A stretch of DNA of 64,000 nt from Adiantum capillus-veneris. Taxonomy: Eukaryota > Streptophyta > Polypodiopsida > Polypodiales > Pteridaceae. Position 1 is the first letter of the stretch. Each line of letters starts with the position of its first letter. Below are positions 9,918 through 20,700 of the stretch, piece by piece. Under the pieces are notes generated by a model. That model searched no databases and was not told where the DNA came from. It saw only the letters and a list, made by a program, of their open reading frames with translations. A program made the position numbers and the translations under genes. The stretch lies in NCBI GenBank assembly GCA_014529385.2, contig CM043968.1, forward strand, positions 10,177,648 to 10,241,647. Direction: 5' to 3'.

Positions 9918-11447
9918 TCATTTAATATGGGGAAGTGCTAGGGAGAAAAAGCTAGAATATTGGTTAAGCTAGCAGACCGGCCACAGTAGGGATCCAAAGG
10001 AGGGAAAATAGGGATCCAAAGGGGGGGGGGGGGGCATCTACAGAAGAGCAATGTGCAACAATGGGCTTAAAAGACCTTAAGTTTCAGCCCATTAAGACTT
10101 CCAAAATGCTAAGGTTCCAAAATTCAAAGGTTATGTCCAATGGTCAAACTTCGGGTAAATTGGATACTTTGTGTGTGTCCCAAAAATCTTTGGCAATCCC
10201 TACATAGGAGGGGGCGAGCCTAGCAAGTAGGGGATGAGAGAGAAACTCCCACACACAAACACAAGCTTCCTTTGTACACAAGGGGAAAGAGGGACACATG
10301 TCAGCTCCAGCCCAGATGCCCACAAGGTGTACTCAAATCCTATTGGATGGCCTTGGAGGTGGACCGATGAGAATTAGGCTAGAGTAAATCTAGTTTAATT
10401 AATTTAAAAACACTTAATAAAAGAACCAATGAGAATTAAGCTCTCTAGAAGACTATTGGACAGTCTCCCAAGGGGAGCAATGAGCATTCAACAGCCCAAT
10501 CGCTTGCCTGATTCCTATTGGCCAGGAGGAAAAGGGGTCCAATGAGAGTTTAGTTGCATTTATTAATTACCTAAAGCTCTCACAAAAGGGGAAAGGGGGA
10601 CACATGTCAGAAGGCTATCACTTATACTGCTTAATTATCATTGGCTAACTCTGGGGAGGTCCAATGAGACTGTAGCATGAACAGATAGCAAGAGGGGTCG
10701 ACCAAGAGAGAGAGGGGGCTGATTTTTCAAAGGCATTATTGACTCTCACACACATACAACTCATGTGTGGAAGTAAGAAGACTCTCTCTCTCTTCTCAAG
10801 CTTTAATGGAAAGCTTATCACCTACTCCAAGCTTGTGAGAAGGGAGGCCTACACCAACAACTTTTGGCTTTGTGATGCAAATCCAACCAATAGCCAAGCT
10901 TCAATGCATGCTCATCTCCTCTACCATGCTAATTACTAAGCTAAGCTATGCTAATATGAGTGATTATGTGAGGAGATGTACATCGTTCTCGTAAGAATAC
11001 TCCTTCTTCCTCTCAATCTACTCTCATACCCCGCTAGCTCTCACCATCTTCGAAGGTGTGTGAGGTCTTGGGTCTGAGACCGTGAGGGAATTGATGTTGT
11101 GTTTGATAAGTGTTTTGCTAAGTGCATAAAGTTTCCATCTTCATTGCACTAGCTAGTCTTGAAGGAACACAAAGAATTGTATTGTACAATGTCTCTCTTG
11201 ATGGGAGAAACCATAATACAAAGCCTTTTGGAAGGGAGACCTGCTCCATGCAAATCCGGTCTTCAACTGTTGTCAATAGCTTAATTTCTCTCTCTTTTGA
11301 AAGTATTGTTCATGCTATCTAACTAGGTGTTATGATTTTTGTTGCTCTCTCCACCCAAGCACTCTTGTTATTCTCATTAGGAAACTATTCTAATGAAATG
11401 CTCACTATGTTCATGCTATTTTCTGCTACACACAAGTTACTAGGTCA
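9918..11447. other. Spacer within the transposase-like gene
   Basis: No protein is seen. It holds a run of 14 G (10021-10034), several CCAATGAGA motifs (10364-10670) and a twice-used GGGACACATGTCAG (about 10291 and 10598). It separates two halves of a minus-strand gene: either an intron (possible acceptor ATTTAG at about 9877 on the minus strand) or an inserted regulatory repeat such as a solo LTR. A TCATT occurs at both edges (9918-9922 and 11445-11449) but the enclosed ends are not TG...CA. Confidence 0.45.
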
Positions 11448-13283
11448 TTAAATGTTACATAAACAATTAGCAATTGAGCCAATTGTAAGATTTGGATCAG
11501 CTGCCCACAAACCATTCAAGACAAAGTGTGTGTAATGACCTTCTCCATGTCCGATCATGCCAATCAATGCCACCTGTAGATTATATCCCGAATCCACACC
11601 CTTGGGAACAATGTGTAATCTAGGAATGGCAGTCTTCTTTTGATCCATCTTATCATGGATTATGCATACATATTTTTGTGGTTGTGTTTCTGAATATGTG
11701 TGCCATGCATAATATAGGCTCCTATAGCTCTTTTGTTGTGCCATGTGAACTTCTCTCTCCCTCAAGAGAAGAGCTCTCTCTTCAAGAGAAGGTTTAGCTT
11801 CTAACCTTGCTTTGATTGAGCTACAAATATTGCACTTAGAGAACTCACTTGTCTTTGTTAAAGTGACATGTGGGTACTCCTTGTTCCAAATTCTACCAAA
11901 AGAAGATTGGGATGGCTTCTTCTCATAGCCTATTTGGTCAAGTGGTGTGTTGATTTCACATAAAATATCCACTTGTTTGTATATTGATGGAATCACCAAT
12001 TGAGTCTCTCTTGAGCCATCTAGCAGTGTTCTACTTCTATGTGGCATCTTCTCAGAGTTGATTTCACATAAAATATCCACTTGTTTGTATATTGATGGAA
12101 TCACCAATTGAGTCTCTCTTGAGCCATCTAGCAGTGTTCTACTTCTATGTGGCATCTTCTCAGAGTTGTTCTCCACAAACTCATTTAGCAGTGCTCTTGC
12201 TAAACTAGTATGTTGAAGTCCTCTTCTCAATGTACATGTGTTCCTATGCACATATTGGCGCACACCATTTTCAAAGTTCTCCTTGTATCGATAAAATGAC
12301 GTCTTTGGTATTCCATGTAGCTCATACCATGCTCTACAACAAACAATAGAGTCATTTAGCCTGAATTGGTATCATGACTTCTCATCTTTCTGATAGCATA
12401 TAGAAAGAACATCATAAACATAATTAGTGCATGATTTTTGAGACTCTCCCCAAAATTGTTGTCATAACCTCGTGAGCATATCATGATCTGCAAACTGGAA
12501 ACACTTTTGTGCACAACAATCAATGCATGAGACCCTTTTAATTGATTCATTTGATAGATAAAAAGTGGAAGCTGGTGCTGCTCTTGATTTCTGAGTCCTG
12601 TTCATGAAAGTATATTGTCTCTTCCTTGATAGATGGACAACATTACTCCCATAAAGTGTTTTTCCAACATTGTCATCATTGGATACATCCTCATATCTAG
12701 CATGCATGCCATCAACATGAACAAATCATTGTAATGGGATCCCATTCAACATTGTTGTCTGCTTGATGGGCCACTTTAGCAAAGTGATGCTACCCACTTC
12801 AAACACATCATCAATGCTTGCATTTGCTCTTTCAATACCCACGCCCATGCATTCATGACCAAGTTCTTGAAAGTTGACATAGTCATGTGGAAATACATAT
12901 AAGATGGTCCCTTCATTCAGAGTTTTCATCATTGTGTCATCTTTTATAAGGACCCTTTGATTTCTCCAAGATTTGCAAATCGCTGTTTCAAATTTTGGGC
13001 TTCTCATAGGTATTGCATCTGTAACTACAGGATCAAAATGATCCCGTTCTTCACCACCATTGTAGCTTTTTTTTGGGTCAATTAAGTTCCCATTCATTAT
13101 AGAAGATCGCAGAAGAAGCTTTGACCATCGAACGACACTCCATAATGAACCTTGGAGATATGAAGTATCCATTGTAGGAAAAGGTAGGAGCACATCCTTC
13201 AAACATTCTTCCACTAGTATGGAGACATTTCCTTGACCTTTTTTTGTACCACCACAAGTGTAATGTGGATATGTTCTACACAC
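11448..13283 (-). pseudogene. Transposase-like protein (DUF7869-type), N-terminal and central part
   Basis: Read from 13283 downwards through several frames. The N-terminal 185 codons (13283-12726) are unrecognised. A cysteine-bearing segment follows (CIDCCAQKCF, about 12500), then VCCRAWYELHGI (about 12330), a frame change near 12360, and a region with CNICSSIKARL, KMDQKKTAIPRLH, GHGEGHYTHF and DPNLTI (11850-11490). The order C-x2-C, then D-x-MDQ-x-KT, then H and DPN fits the DUF7869 transposon-associated family as I remember it. Several frame changes and stops show it is dead. A 108-bp in-frame tandem duplication lies inside it. Catalytic residues of this family are not established to my knowledge. 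Confidence 0.55.
11949..12164 (-). repeat. Perfect 108-bp tandem duplication
   Basis: 11949-12056 and 12057-12164 are identical over 108 bp, and the identity runs four bases further. It duplicates 36 codons of the transposase-like gene (including NSEKMPHRSR and YKQVDILCEI) without breaking the frame. Complete identity points to a very recent event, or to an assembly artefact. Confidence 0.93.
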
Positions 13284-13439
13284 ACAACCAATACCAACAT
13301 TTCATTGTCAAGTATCATATGCACTTTATCCCTAGATTCGAAGCCCATCCTACATGTGGAAAATATTACATTATTAAATCCATAGTCATATAAAAATACT
13401 CTTAGAACAAAAAATCATGATACAACATGTAGAAGTTTT
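13284..13439. other. Upstream flank of the transposase-like gene
   Basis: Short AT-rich stretch between the minus-strand gene and the tandem array; could hold its promoter, but no clear box is seen. Confidence 0.4.
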
Positions 13440-14990
13440 GTATAGGTTGGACAAGTGGTGAACCTTGAGATTGACCCACCCATGGTGCAGCAATAGATGG
13501 AAATCTAGCAATATTGTGCCAGTGGAATGTAGGTTGGACAATTGGTGGACCATTTGGTGCCTACAGAAACCAAAGCCCCCTTACTATATTAGAGCATAGG
13601 TTGGACAAGTGGTGGACCTATTGGTAATTCCCACTGCCACCTATCAACTACTATAGGACCTTTCTTTCCAATGTCCTAGTAGCCCTTGAGTCTTGCAAAG
13701 TTGAAAAAATGGTGGATCTTGAAACCAAAATCCAATTTCTATATCAGATCTTAGCTTGGACAAGTGGTGGACATAGTTTTAACGCCCAATGTCCAAGGTG
13801 AACTACTAGAGGACCTTGCCACCTTGCTTCCCAATGTCCAAGTGGCCCTTGCTTCTTCTAATAGAATCAAGATTGGAAAAATGGTGGACCTTGAAACCAG
13901 AACCCCTTTGCTATACTAGATCATAGCTTGGACAAGTGGTGGACCTAGTTGTAATAGCCAATGTCCAAGTTCCAAGGTGAACTACGGAAAGACCTTACTT
14001 CCCAGAACAAGGTCGTATGAGTGGTGGATCTTGAAACCAATACCTCCTTGCTATATTATAACATAGCTTGGACAAGTGGTGGACCTAGTTGTGATGGTGA
14101 ATGTCCAAAGCAAACTATGCTAGGGCCTTGCTTCACAAAGCAAGATTGGAGAAGCAGTGGATCCTGAAACCAAAACCCCCTTGCTATATTAGAGCCTAGG
14201 TTGGACAAGTGGTTGACCTAGTTGTCATGGCCAATGTCCAAGGTGAGTTTTTGCAAGACCTTGCTTCCCAATGTCCAAGTAACCCTTGCTTCTTTTAATA
14301 GAATCAAGGGTGGAAAAGTGGTGGATCTTGAAACCAAAACCATTTTTCTACACTAAATTATAGCTTGGACAAGTGGTGGACCTAGTTGTAATAGCCAATG
14401 TCCAAGGTCCAAGGTGAACTACGGCAAGATCTTACTTCCCAAAACAAGGTCGTATGAGTGGTGCTATTTGAAACCAAAGCCTCCTTGCAATATTAGAACA
14501 TAGCTTGGATAAGTGGTGGACCTAGTTGTAATAGTGAATGTCCAAAGCAAACTATTCTAGGACCTTTCTTCCCAAAACAAGGCTGGACAAGTGGTGGATC
14601 TTGAAACCAAACCCCCCTTGCTCTATTAGAGCCTAGCTTGGACAAGTGGTGGACCTAGTTGTAATGGTGAATGTCCAAAGCAAACTATTCTAGGACCTTT
14701 CTTCCAAAACAAGGTTGGACACGTGGTGTATCCTAAAACCAAACCCCCCTTGCTCTATTAGAGCCTAGCTTGGACGAGTGGTGGACTTAGTTGTCATGGC
14801 CAATGTCCAAGGTGAATTGCTGGAGGACCTTGTTTCCCAATGTCCAAGTAGGCCTTGCTTATTCTAGTAGAGTCAAGGTGGTTGGACAAGTGGTGCATCT
14901 TGAAACCAAAAGCCCTTTGTTGTATTAGAGCATAGCTTGGACAAGTGAGAGACCTAGTTCTAATAGCTAATGTCCAAATGAAAGTATTGC
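13440..14990 (+). repeat. Tandem array of 130-170 bp TTGGACAAGTGGTGGA units
   Basis: At least twelve copies of (A/G)GCTTGGACAAGTGGTGGA occur near 13445, 13531, 13598, 13755, 13927, 14070, 14200, 14363, 14503, 14637, 14768 and 14935. Each unit also holds GTTGTAATGGCCAATGTCC, AGGACCTTGCTTCCCAA, and a second related half-unit GTGGTGGATCTTGAAACC. Units vary in length by internal gain or loss. The array lies upstream of the minus-strand transposase-like gene, as sub-terminal repeats often do in plant DNA transposons; ownership by that element is inferred. Confidence 0.85.
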
Positions 14991-15027
14991 AAGACCTTGC
15001 TTTCCAATGTCCGGATTGAAAAAAATC

Positions 15028-15146
15028 AAAACTATGTATAGAACTTTGATGGTTTTCTCCTCGAAGAGCCAACTTGCTAGTTTTAGACACCTCTAAATGA
15101 AAATGGATTTTTGAGGTCATAAATGACGTTATTTCAAAGACTTGAA
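15028..15146 (+). repeat. Dispersed repeat, copy 2
   Basis: Aligns with 424-545 (shared TCAAAACTATGT, GGTTTTCTC, AGTTTTAGACACC, TTTTGAGG). It starts where the 13.4-15.0 kb array ends. Confidence 0.5.
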
Positions 15147-15571
15147 CTAAGCATTGCATAAGAGTAATGAAAAATTCTTATGGCTTGAAGTGCTTGACTA
15201 TGGAAACAAGGGTTTTCCATGAAACAAAGTGTTACAAAAGAGGATTGTTGTCTCTTATGACATAATAAGAATACTAGAAACTTAGGATTGACCATGTGGC
15301 CGAAACTTTGACAAGTGATGCGGTGGCCAAATTTCTCGGCACAGTGTGCACTTGGCCATATATTTGTTGACCACTTGGCTAAATCTAGGACCATAAGTCC
15401 AAATCTTTGGCACAAACAATCTAGTAAAGGACATAATCTAGAAGTGTTTTAGTAAATTAGCAGTCTAATTATTATGTAAAATATTTATATTATATTTAAA
15501 TATATGCTAATTATAATTTATGTTCAAAATTTCATCAATAACAATTGTTCCCATTTAGCACTCCAAATGCA
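15147..15571. other. Spacer without a recognised gene
   Basis: AT-rich, with short open frames only. Nothing recognised. Confidence 0.5.
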
Positions 15572-15832
15572 AGGTCTTGGGGCAATGACCTTAATAGGGA
15601 ATGTTGGCGCAATGCCACAATGGGGGGGTCTAGGGGGACAGTGCTTCCAGGCGGGGTTTGGCGGTAGCGCTATTGATGGGAGGCTGGAAGGTAGCACCTG
15701 CGCGATGGTAGCGGGCTTGAGGGCTGGTTTTGAGATATTTTCCCAGGCGGGATCAAGGGGTGGTAGCCCATCGTCGCCTCCTAGCTCGGATCGAGGGGCA
15801 GCTCCCCCGCGGGGCTAGGGGCAGTGCCCCAA
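15572..15832 (+). other. GC-rich island with G-tracts
   Basis: About 260 bp much richer in G and C than both AT-rich flanks, with GGGGGGG tracts and self-complementary stretches such as GGGGCAGCTCCCCC and GGGGCAGTGCCCC. No protein domain is seen in the open frame across it. Similar GC-rich, palindromic stretches occur in some plant LTRs; that attribution is only a guess. Confidence 0.5.
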
Positions 15833-16343
15833 GTTTTTTTTTATTTAAAAGGGAGTTCCTAGTATAGAGTTATGCATGTTTTGTATCTTTTCAATCATGT
15901 TTTATTTAGTTTTGCTCAAGTGTGAATTGGCATATGTTTTATACTATGTTTAGGCCATACATTAAAAGAAATTGGGTCTAGGTTTGAAAACTCCTAAAAA
16001 AACAAAAGCGAGTAAAAATGTGAAGAGATAACACAGAGGGAAAACCACAAAAACACATGGACGATTGCGAGAGGGCCGCGTCTACTAAGTGACCACAGGA
16101 ATTGCAGCACAGTGATTGCCCGCGGATCGAGGTGGTTCTATGCTACACACAGTAGATCTGTGAACAAATCTGGCTTTGCAGTGACGAATTGAGAAATGAC
16201 ATATCAAAAAATGTAGATATAACAACAACAACAATAAAAACAAGAATAACAGCAACACCAGCAAAAGAAGGATCAGCAACATTGATTACAATAGAAGCAA
16301 CAACAACAGCATTAGCAACAAAGGTAGCAACAACAACAGCGGT
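15833..16343. other. Spacer with CAA-rich microsatellite
   Basis: Starts with a T tract and contains a low-complexity stretch of AACAACA and AGCAACA repeats (about 16215-16340). Open frames in this region are products of the simple repeat. LTR B begins at 16344. Confidence 0.6.
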
Positions 16344-16995
16344 TGTTGGACGGATACGCCGCAGCAAACGTCAGCATAACGAGAACTCACCTAACATATA
16401 ATGTCAATTGAGAACGAAGCTTGACCCGCAGGTGTGTGGAAGCAAGCAAAGGGTATCAACCTCTACTCGACCGACTAATGACTACTTCCTACAGAGATAT
16501 CAAATCTACATGCCATTGGTTCTGTGAATGTGAGAGTCTCCTATGATGCTATCGCAAGGCAAAATCCCATCAAACAATCTTAAAACTTCACGAAACTCAA
16601 GGCTTTGAAGTCCTACACACACTAGAAGGCTGCTATCCCTAAGGTCTCTGACCACAAATCCTAACCCAATACCCTCCATGCAGAAAACGCGTAGGATGTC
16701 TGGTCGGATTTTACAGATCACTGTTTCTAAAATCTAACATGCCTAATGTGTAGCTCTACTCATCAAAACTCCAAAAGTAGCTTGCGGCTGAATCTGCCAA
16801 AACACAAACGAACGCGTGTGATGTAAACATCAACACGTAGCTCTCCTCATGGGCAACACGTTGCTGCTCTCCGTTTGCGATTCCGACCACCATAGCTCTT
16901 GTAGCACACACACAAACTCTCTCACTCTCTCGCAGTCTCCAAGTCGACACAGAAGATAAGATTATTAGAAGTCTCTTTACAAAGCTTTAGGTTTT

Positions 16996-17007
16996 GGTTT
17001 ATATACT
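16996..17007 (-). promoter_or_regulatory. TATA-like box of LTR B
   Basis: AGTATATAAACC on the minus strand, about 75 bp upstream of a GAGAGAGTGAGAGAG stretch, matching the layout in LTR C. Confidence 0.5.
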
Positions 17008-17232
17008 AAACCTTAGAAAACCTAATGTCCGGCCAACATGACCTGATTTGTCCCTAGGCTTCTATAGAGCTTAATTACAACACCGTGAGCTGGCTTTGCT
17101 CATCCAACAAGTATCTGCGGCCAAAATACAATTGCCGACTTAAAATATGAAGTTCTTGTAAACATTACAAAAGTGGTCGTAAATGGCTCAAAATGATAAT
17201 AACGGGATATTCGATGATGTCCATGAGCTTGC

Positions 17233-17354
17233 ATCTTCACATTACAGTATCCATCTTCATCTTGATCACTTCATCAACATCTTTATATGGAATATCTTCA
17301 CATTACAGCATCCATCTTCATCTTGATCACTTCATCAACATCTTTATATGGAAT
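17233..17354 (-). repeat. 61-bp tandem duplication within LTR B
   Basis: 17233-17293 and 17294-17354 differ at one position. The unit begins ATCTTCACATTACAG on the plus strand; LTR A has only one copy of the equivalent stretch. Confidence 0.9.
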
Positions 17355-17425
17355 CTTTAGAAAATCTTTGAGAAATCTTCATGGAATCTTTGTGGAAGCG
17401 TTGTTGAAAGGCTGACCTTTCAACA

Positions 17426-17437
17426 CTCTCCCCCTCC
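17426..17437 (-). other. Polypurine tract of NA
   Basis: GGAGGGGGAGAG on the minus strand directly abuts the TGTTGA start of LTR B. Confidence 0.85.
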
Positions 17438-18626
17438 GAATTCTTGTCGTCCTCGACAAGACCCTATGTCTGCAGTGGCCTTGATGAGTGCTTCATGTTT
17501 TGGTGTTGGTTGAAGATTTTGTTGTTGCAGTTGCTTCTACTAGATGCCTTGTATGTTGTAGAGTTACCTTTTTCTTGTACATGTAGTGTAGTTGAAGCCA
17601 TAGCTCTCCCCCTCCAATTGGCTGTTGTATCGTGAATAGGTTGAGTGAGGTTTATTGTTGCAGCAAGTCTTTATCTTGGCAGCTCTGTATTGTTTATTCT
17701 TTGGGTGTCATCCTGCATGTGTACCTGTAAACTTGAAGCCTTTTTGAATTTTTTTTTGGCCGGTCCCCTTTGATTTTCTAGTTGATGAGCATGTAGTTGT
17801 TTGTGGATGTCGTTGGTCTGCTTTTTTGTGTTTATATAAAAAATAAAATAGTAAAAATAAAATGTGGCATATATTACAAAATAAAGGTCTTGGATACCTG
17901 GATAGGACTAAAGGGAAAAACCCAGTGGGAAAAGAATGCCTTTAGTCACAATTAAATGTGAGGCTATTATGTACTTATGTTTTGATGTAACCGAGTTTTG
18001 TTGAGTTAAAGTAATTATGGCCGAATGGCTACTATTATTGATTGGATATACATTGGATAAGTGTTAGTAGCTTGAAGTCAGAGTCGTTGTTGTTGAGCAA
18101 ATGCTTATGATCGTCATTTTGTTGTGTAAGTGCATGGGTGGAACACAAATCGTGTCAAATGCAAATGTCCAATGATGGGACATTATATATGCTTGCACAG
18201 ATAGATGCATGGGAAACAATATGTTGTGCGAGAAGAGTTTGAATGGGTGCTTCCAGGAGTGAACGTAGCTAGAGAAGCAAAAATATATTTGACTTCAAGA
18301 GCTACCGTTACTCACAAGAGGGCTGTTGATCCTCGAGGTTTTTTCACTCTCCTCACTGTGTATATGTGCGTGAGTGTTTTGTGGATTACTCCGCCTCTCC
18401 ACCAAATAAAATTGTTAGACTTTGACTCTTCTGCTCACCTATCCAGCATGAGCGACTCAATTTTACAATATGCTCAACTCTTCCAGCTTGAGCTATAATC
18501 TAAATATCTAGACTCATAGACCACAAAAAATATTAAGACATGAAGCTTGGGTTTGACGCTTGCTCATTTAGTGGCTCAGCTGCCCGACTCTTGACTCTTA
18601 TGCCATGATTTTTATGGCGACTTGAC
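17438..18626 (-). other. NA 3' untranslated tail
   Basis: About 1.2 kb without a recognisable protein. The minus strand next to the polypurine tract reads CTTGTCGAGGACGACAAG, the common end of plant gypsy internal regions. Short open frames on the plus strand here show no known domain. Confidence 0.55.
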
Positions 18627-19436
18627 TTACTCTTGGGAACTTTTGACCAAGAATAGGTTTTGAAATTCAAAACTCCCATCCTCGAAGAGAGGATTTGTAA
18701 AGGACCATACTGGCAATATTGGTTTCTTTTTACATACCTGGGTGACCTTGGTTGTCAAAATTTCTTTTTGTTGTTGTTGGTCCCTTGGTTGAGAAGATTG
18801 GCTGGCTCCATTCTCCGTAACACTTTGTCTATAATGTCTTGACATTTCTTGAGAGCTAGAGATGACTTCAATCTTCTTCGGTATGTGTTGTTCTTTTTGC
18901 ATCCATTTGTATTTGCATCATGTGATTAGCATGTCTTTGCAGATATCCTTTGCCTTGACTGTGACATTGTCCTTGATTTTTCCTTCCGTGAAATTGCGAT
19001 TATTTTCAAGCTGAAGTCGTTTGATTGAAGAATGTTTACCTGGCATCTTTGGTAGCCAGATTCTCCGATTTCCTTGATAGTAACCTTGTGCTTGAAGAAT
19101 TGTAGATGGCACTTCCCATGATGTTTTTGATGTCGTATTGAGATGTACAAGAGTGCCATTTTTGGGATTATTTACTGATGAAGTCCTATGTTGGTATGAA
19201 GGCCAGTTGGATTTGAAATTTCCTGCGTACCTTTGGCGAGCCTTGTTGGTTGGTCTCCTTTGGCGATATAAATATGAGCTTTGTTGCTTTTGGGGACACT
19301 TTTTGAAACCTTTATCCACCACATAAGCCAAGGTTTTACGTTTTGGTAACCAAAGTTTCTTTTGACCTTCATAATAGCCTTGCTCTGCTAAGTTGTATTG
19401 GGAGGATATCCATCCCATGTGTTTACCGTTCATCAA
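18627..19436 (-). pseudogene. NA W-P-K / QGYY motif region
   Basis: Two open stretches (19436-18918 and 18902-18627) in slightly different frames. The first carries two copies, about 110 residues apart, of a motif W-x(9)-A-E/Q-QGYY-x-G-x3-LW/IWLPK: AEQGYYEGQKKLWLPK and QAQGYYQGNRRIWLPK. The same motif follows the second retropepsin in E1 (49.06-49.78 kb) and E2 (about 62.45-62.6 kb). The rest is basic, Q/S/K-rich and probably disordered. I do not recognise a family. It lies directly downstream of the retropepsin-like domain, which suggests one protein or polyprotein. Confidence 0.5.
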
Positions 19437-19568
19437 TTGGCTTGGATCAACAATCCATATTGGGTCCTTGACTTTGATTTCTTCAGCTTTAATGTAGACC
19501 TTTGAAAACCTTTGGCGGCAGTGATCTTGCAGTGTAGGGTATTTTGGTTGAAAGGTTTTCTTTGGAGT

Positions 19569-20060
19569 CTACCTTTCATGTGGAAGCATTCGGTCAGTTG
19601 ATATAGAAGCTCTATCTTGAACTTTTCTGGGTTGGATTGAAGACTCTGATTTAAGGGGCTGCTTCTGTTGGTAGGACATTTGTGGGCTCATTTTGTCTTT
19701 GCCTTTGTCGGCATCCAATAATCTTGGAGCGGAAGTAGGATGGATTTCTTGAGAGCTAGTCGTGATGACCATCATTGAAGATTCAGATTCTTCTTCAAGT
19801 ATTTTTGCCCATAGCTTGGACAAAATCAAATGTGTACTCATTTTGGAAGAATCCACTGCTAGAAATTTGTCTTTAACTATCTTTGACCGTAGTTTAAGGG
19901 TAGCTTCTGCAATCCCCAAACTTGTGACCTTAACTCCATTTGATAGGGATACCTGTACCTGAATTTCATACAGTTCTGGCTTATCTAGAAGTAACCACAG
20001 CCCATAAGACATGACATTAGTCATGGCAGTGAAATCTATCTCTGCTATAAAATTGAATTT
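19569..20060 (-). pseudogene. NA retropepsin-like domain
   Basis: The expected Asp-Thr/Ser-Gly-Ala active site is present in degenerate form as DFTA (20025-20036), followed by MTNVMSYGLWLLLDKPELY and later by a LILSKLW stretch in the position of the ILG-x2-W motif near the C terminus of retropepsins. The MSYGLW...KP pattern is closely matched in E1 (LSYGVWCQLGKP) and E2 (LSYAMWCQSGKP), so these domains are related. The changed active site means it is probably inactive here. The acidic S/Q-rich tail leads into the W-P-K region. Confidence 0.55.
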
Positions 20061-20700
20061 CAGTAACTGATGTCCTCTTTGCTTTTGGTGCTTGTCTTGG
20101 ACTTTTTTGCCTTGGAAGCTTTGTCATCCTCTTGTATGTTGAACTTCTTTGTCATTTGACTGGTTGTAGCATGTCCCAAGTGCTTACTATCTTCTGATTT
20201 ATAGCTTTGGGGAAGGTCTATAGCTTGAGCTGCTAGTTGGTCTTCATTGCTAGTTTCTGACTGTGACACCTTGATTCTTGATTTCAGAAGCTCTTTGTCA
20301 CTATTTACTTCTTCTAGCACTTGAAGGTCATTCAATGGTGACTTTTCTTCTTGGTAAATCTTTTGAAGCTTGTGTAGCAGGATGTTGAGGCTGACTCTCT
20401 TCTTCTGGTGCAATGGTTGCCGTGGCCTTTGGTTCCCATTGTTCCATGGGTTTTCATAGAGTCTCTTCATTCATATCCTGCATTGCTTGTCCTTGGTAGT
20501 CAATTTTGGAGTTGGTCATTTCCATTTCTTCTGTGGGTTCTAAAACTTCAGCTACATCTTCTTTTACCTTCTTTTGCTCTTTGATTTCTTCAATCATCCT
20601 TGTAGAGTTACAGTAGAGGAATTCTCTTGTAGAATTTCAGCTTCTTCCATTGATTCAACTTGCATGGCTTTGTCTCGTCAGGTGACACTAAGTTTTGTTG
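20061..20700 (-). pseudogene. NA charged linker
   Basis: A 136-codon open stretch (20470-20060) rich in K, E, S and Q, without a known domain, and more degraded coding sequence upstream. It joins the zinc-knuckle region to the retropepsin-like domain. Confidence 0.4.

Larger units (their letters stand above)
16344..17425 (-). repeat. LTR B, 3' LTR of NA
   Basis: On the minus strand it starts TGTTGAAAGG and ends CGTCCAACA. It is preceded on that strand by a textbook polypurine tract, which fixes its orientation. The start forms a hairpin (TGTTGAAAGG...CCTTTCAACA), as in copies A, C and D. It contains half of the array palindrome (CATCCTACGCGT near 16690) and a 61-bp internal tandem duplication at 17233-17354. 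About 1080 bp. Confidence 0.85.

Noticed and set aside
10021-10034. A run of 14 G as a functional element
   Set aside because: Long homopolymers are common slippage products and sequencing problems; nothing around it supports a function.
16085-16401. Open frames of Leu/Val or Thr/Ala repeats
   Set aside because: They come from the CAA/AGC-rich simple repeat on both strands.
8491-17425. LTRs A and B as the two ends of one 8.9-kb element
   Set aside because: The polypurine tract beside B lies on its high-coordinate side, so the interior of B extends upward from 17426, not towards A; flanking 5-mers also do not match.
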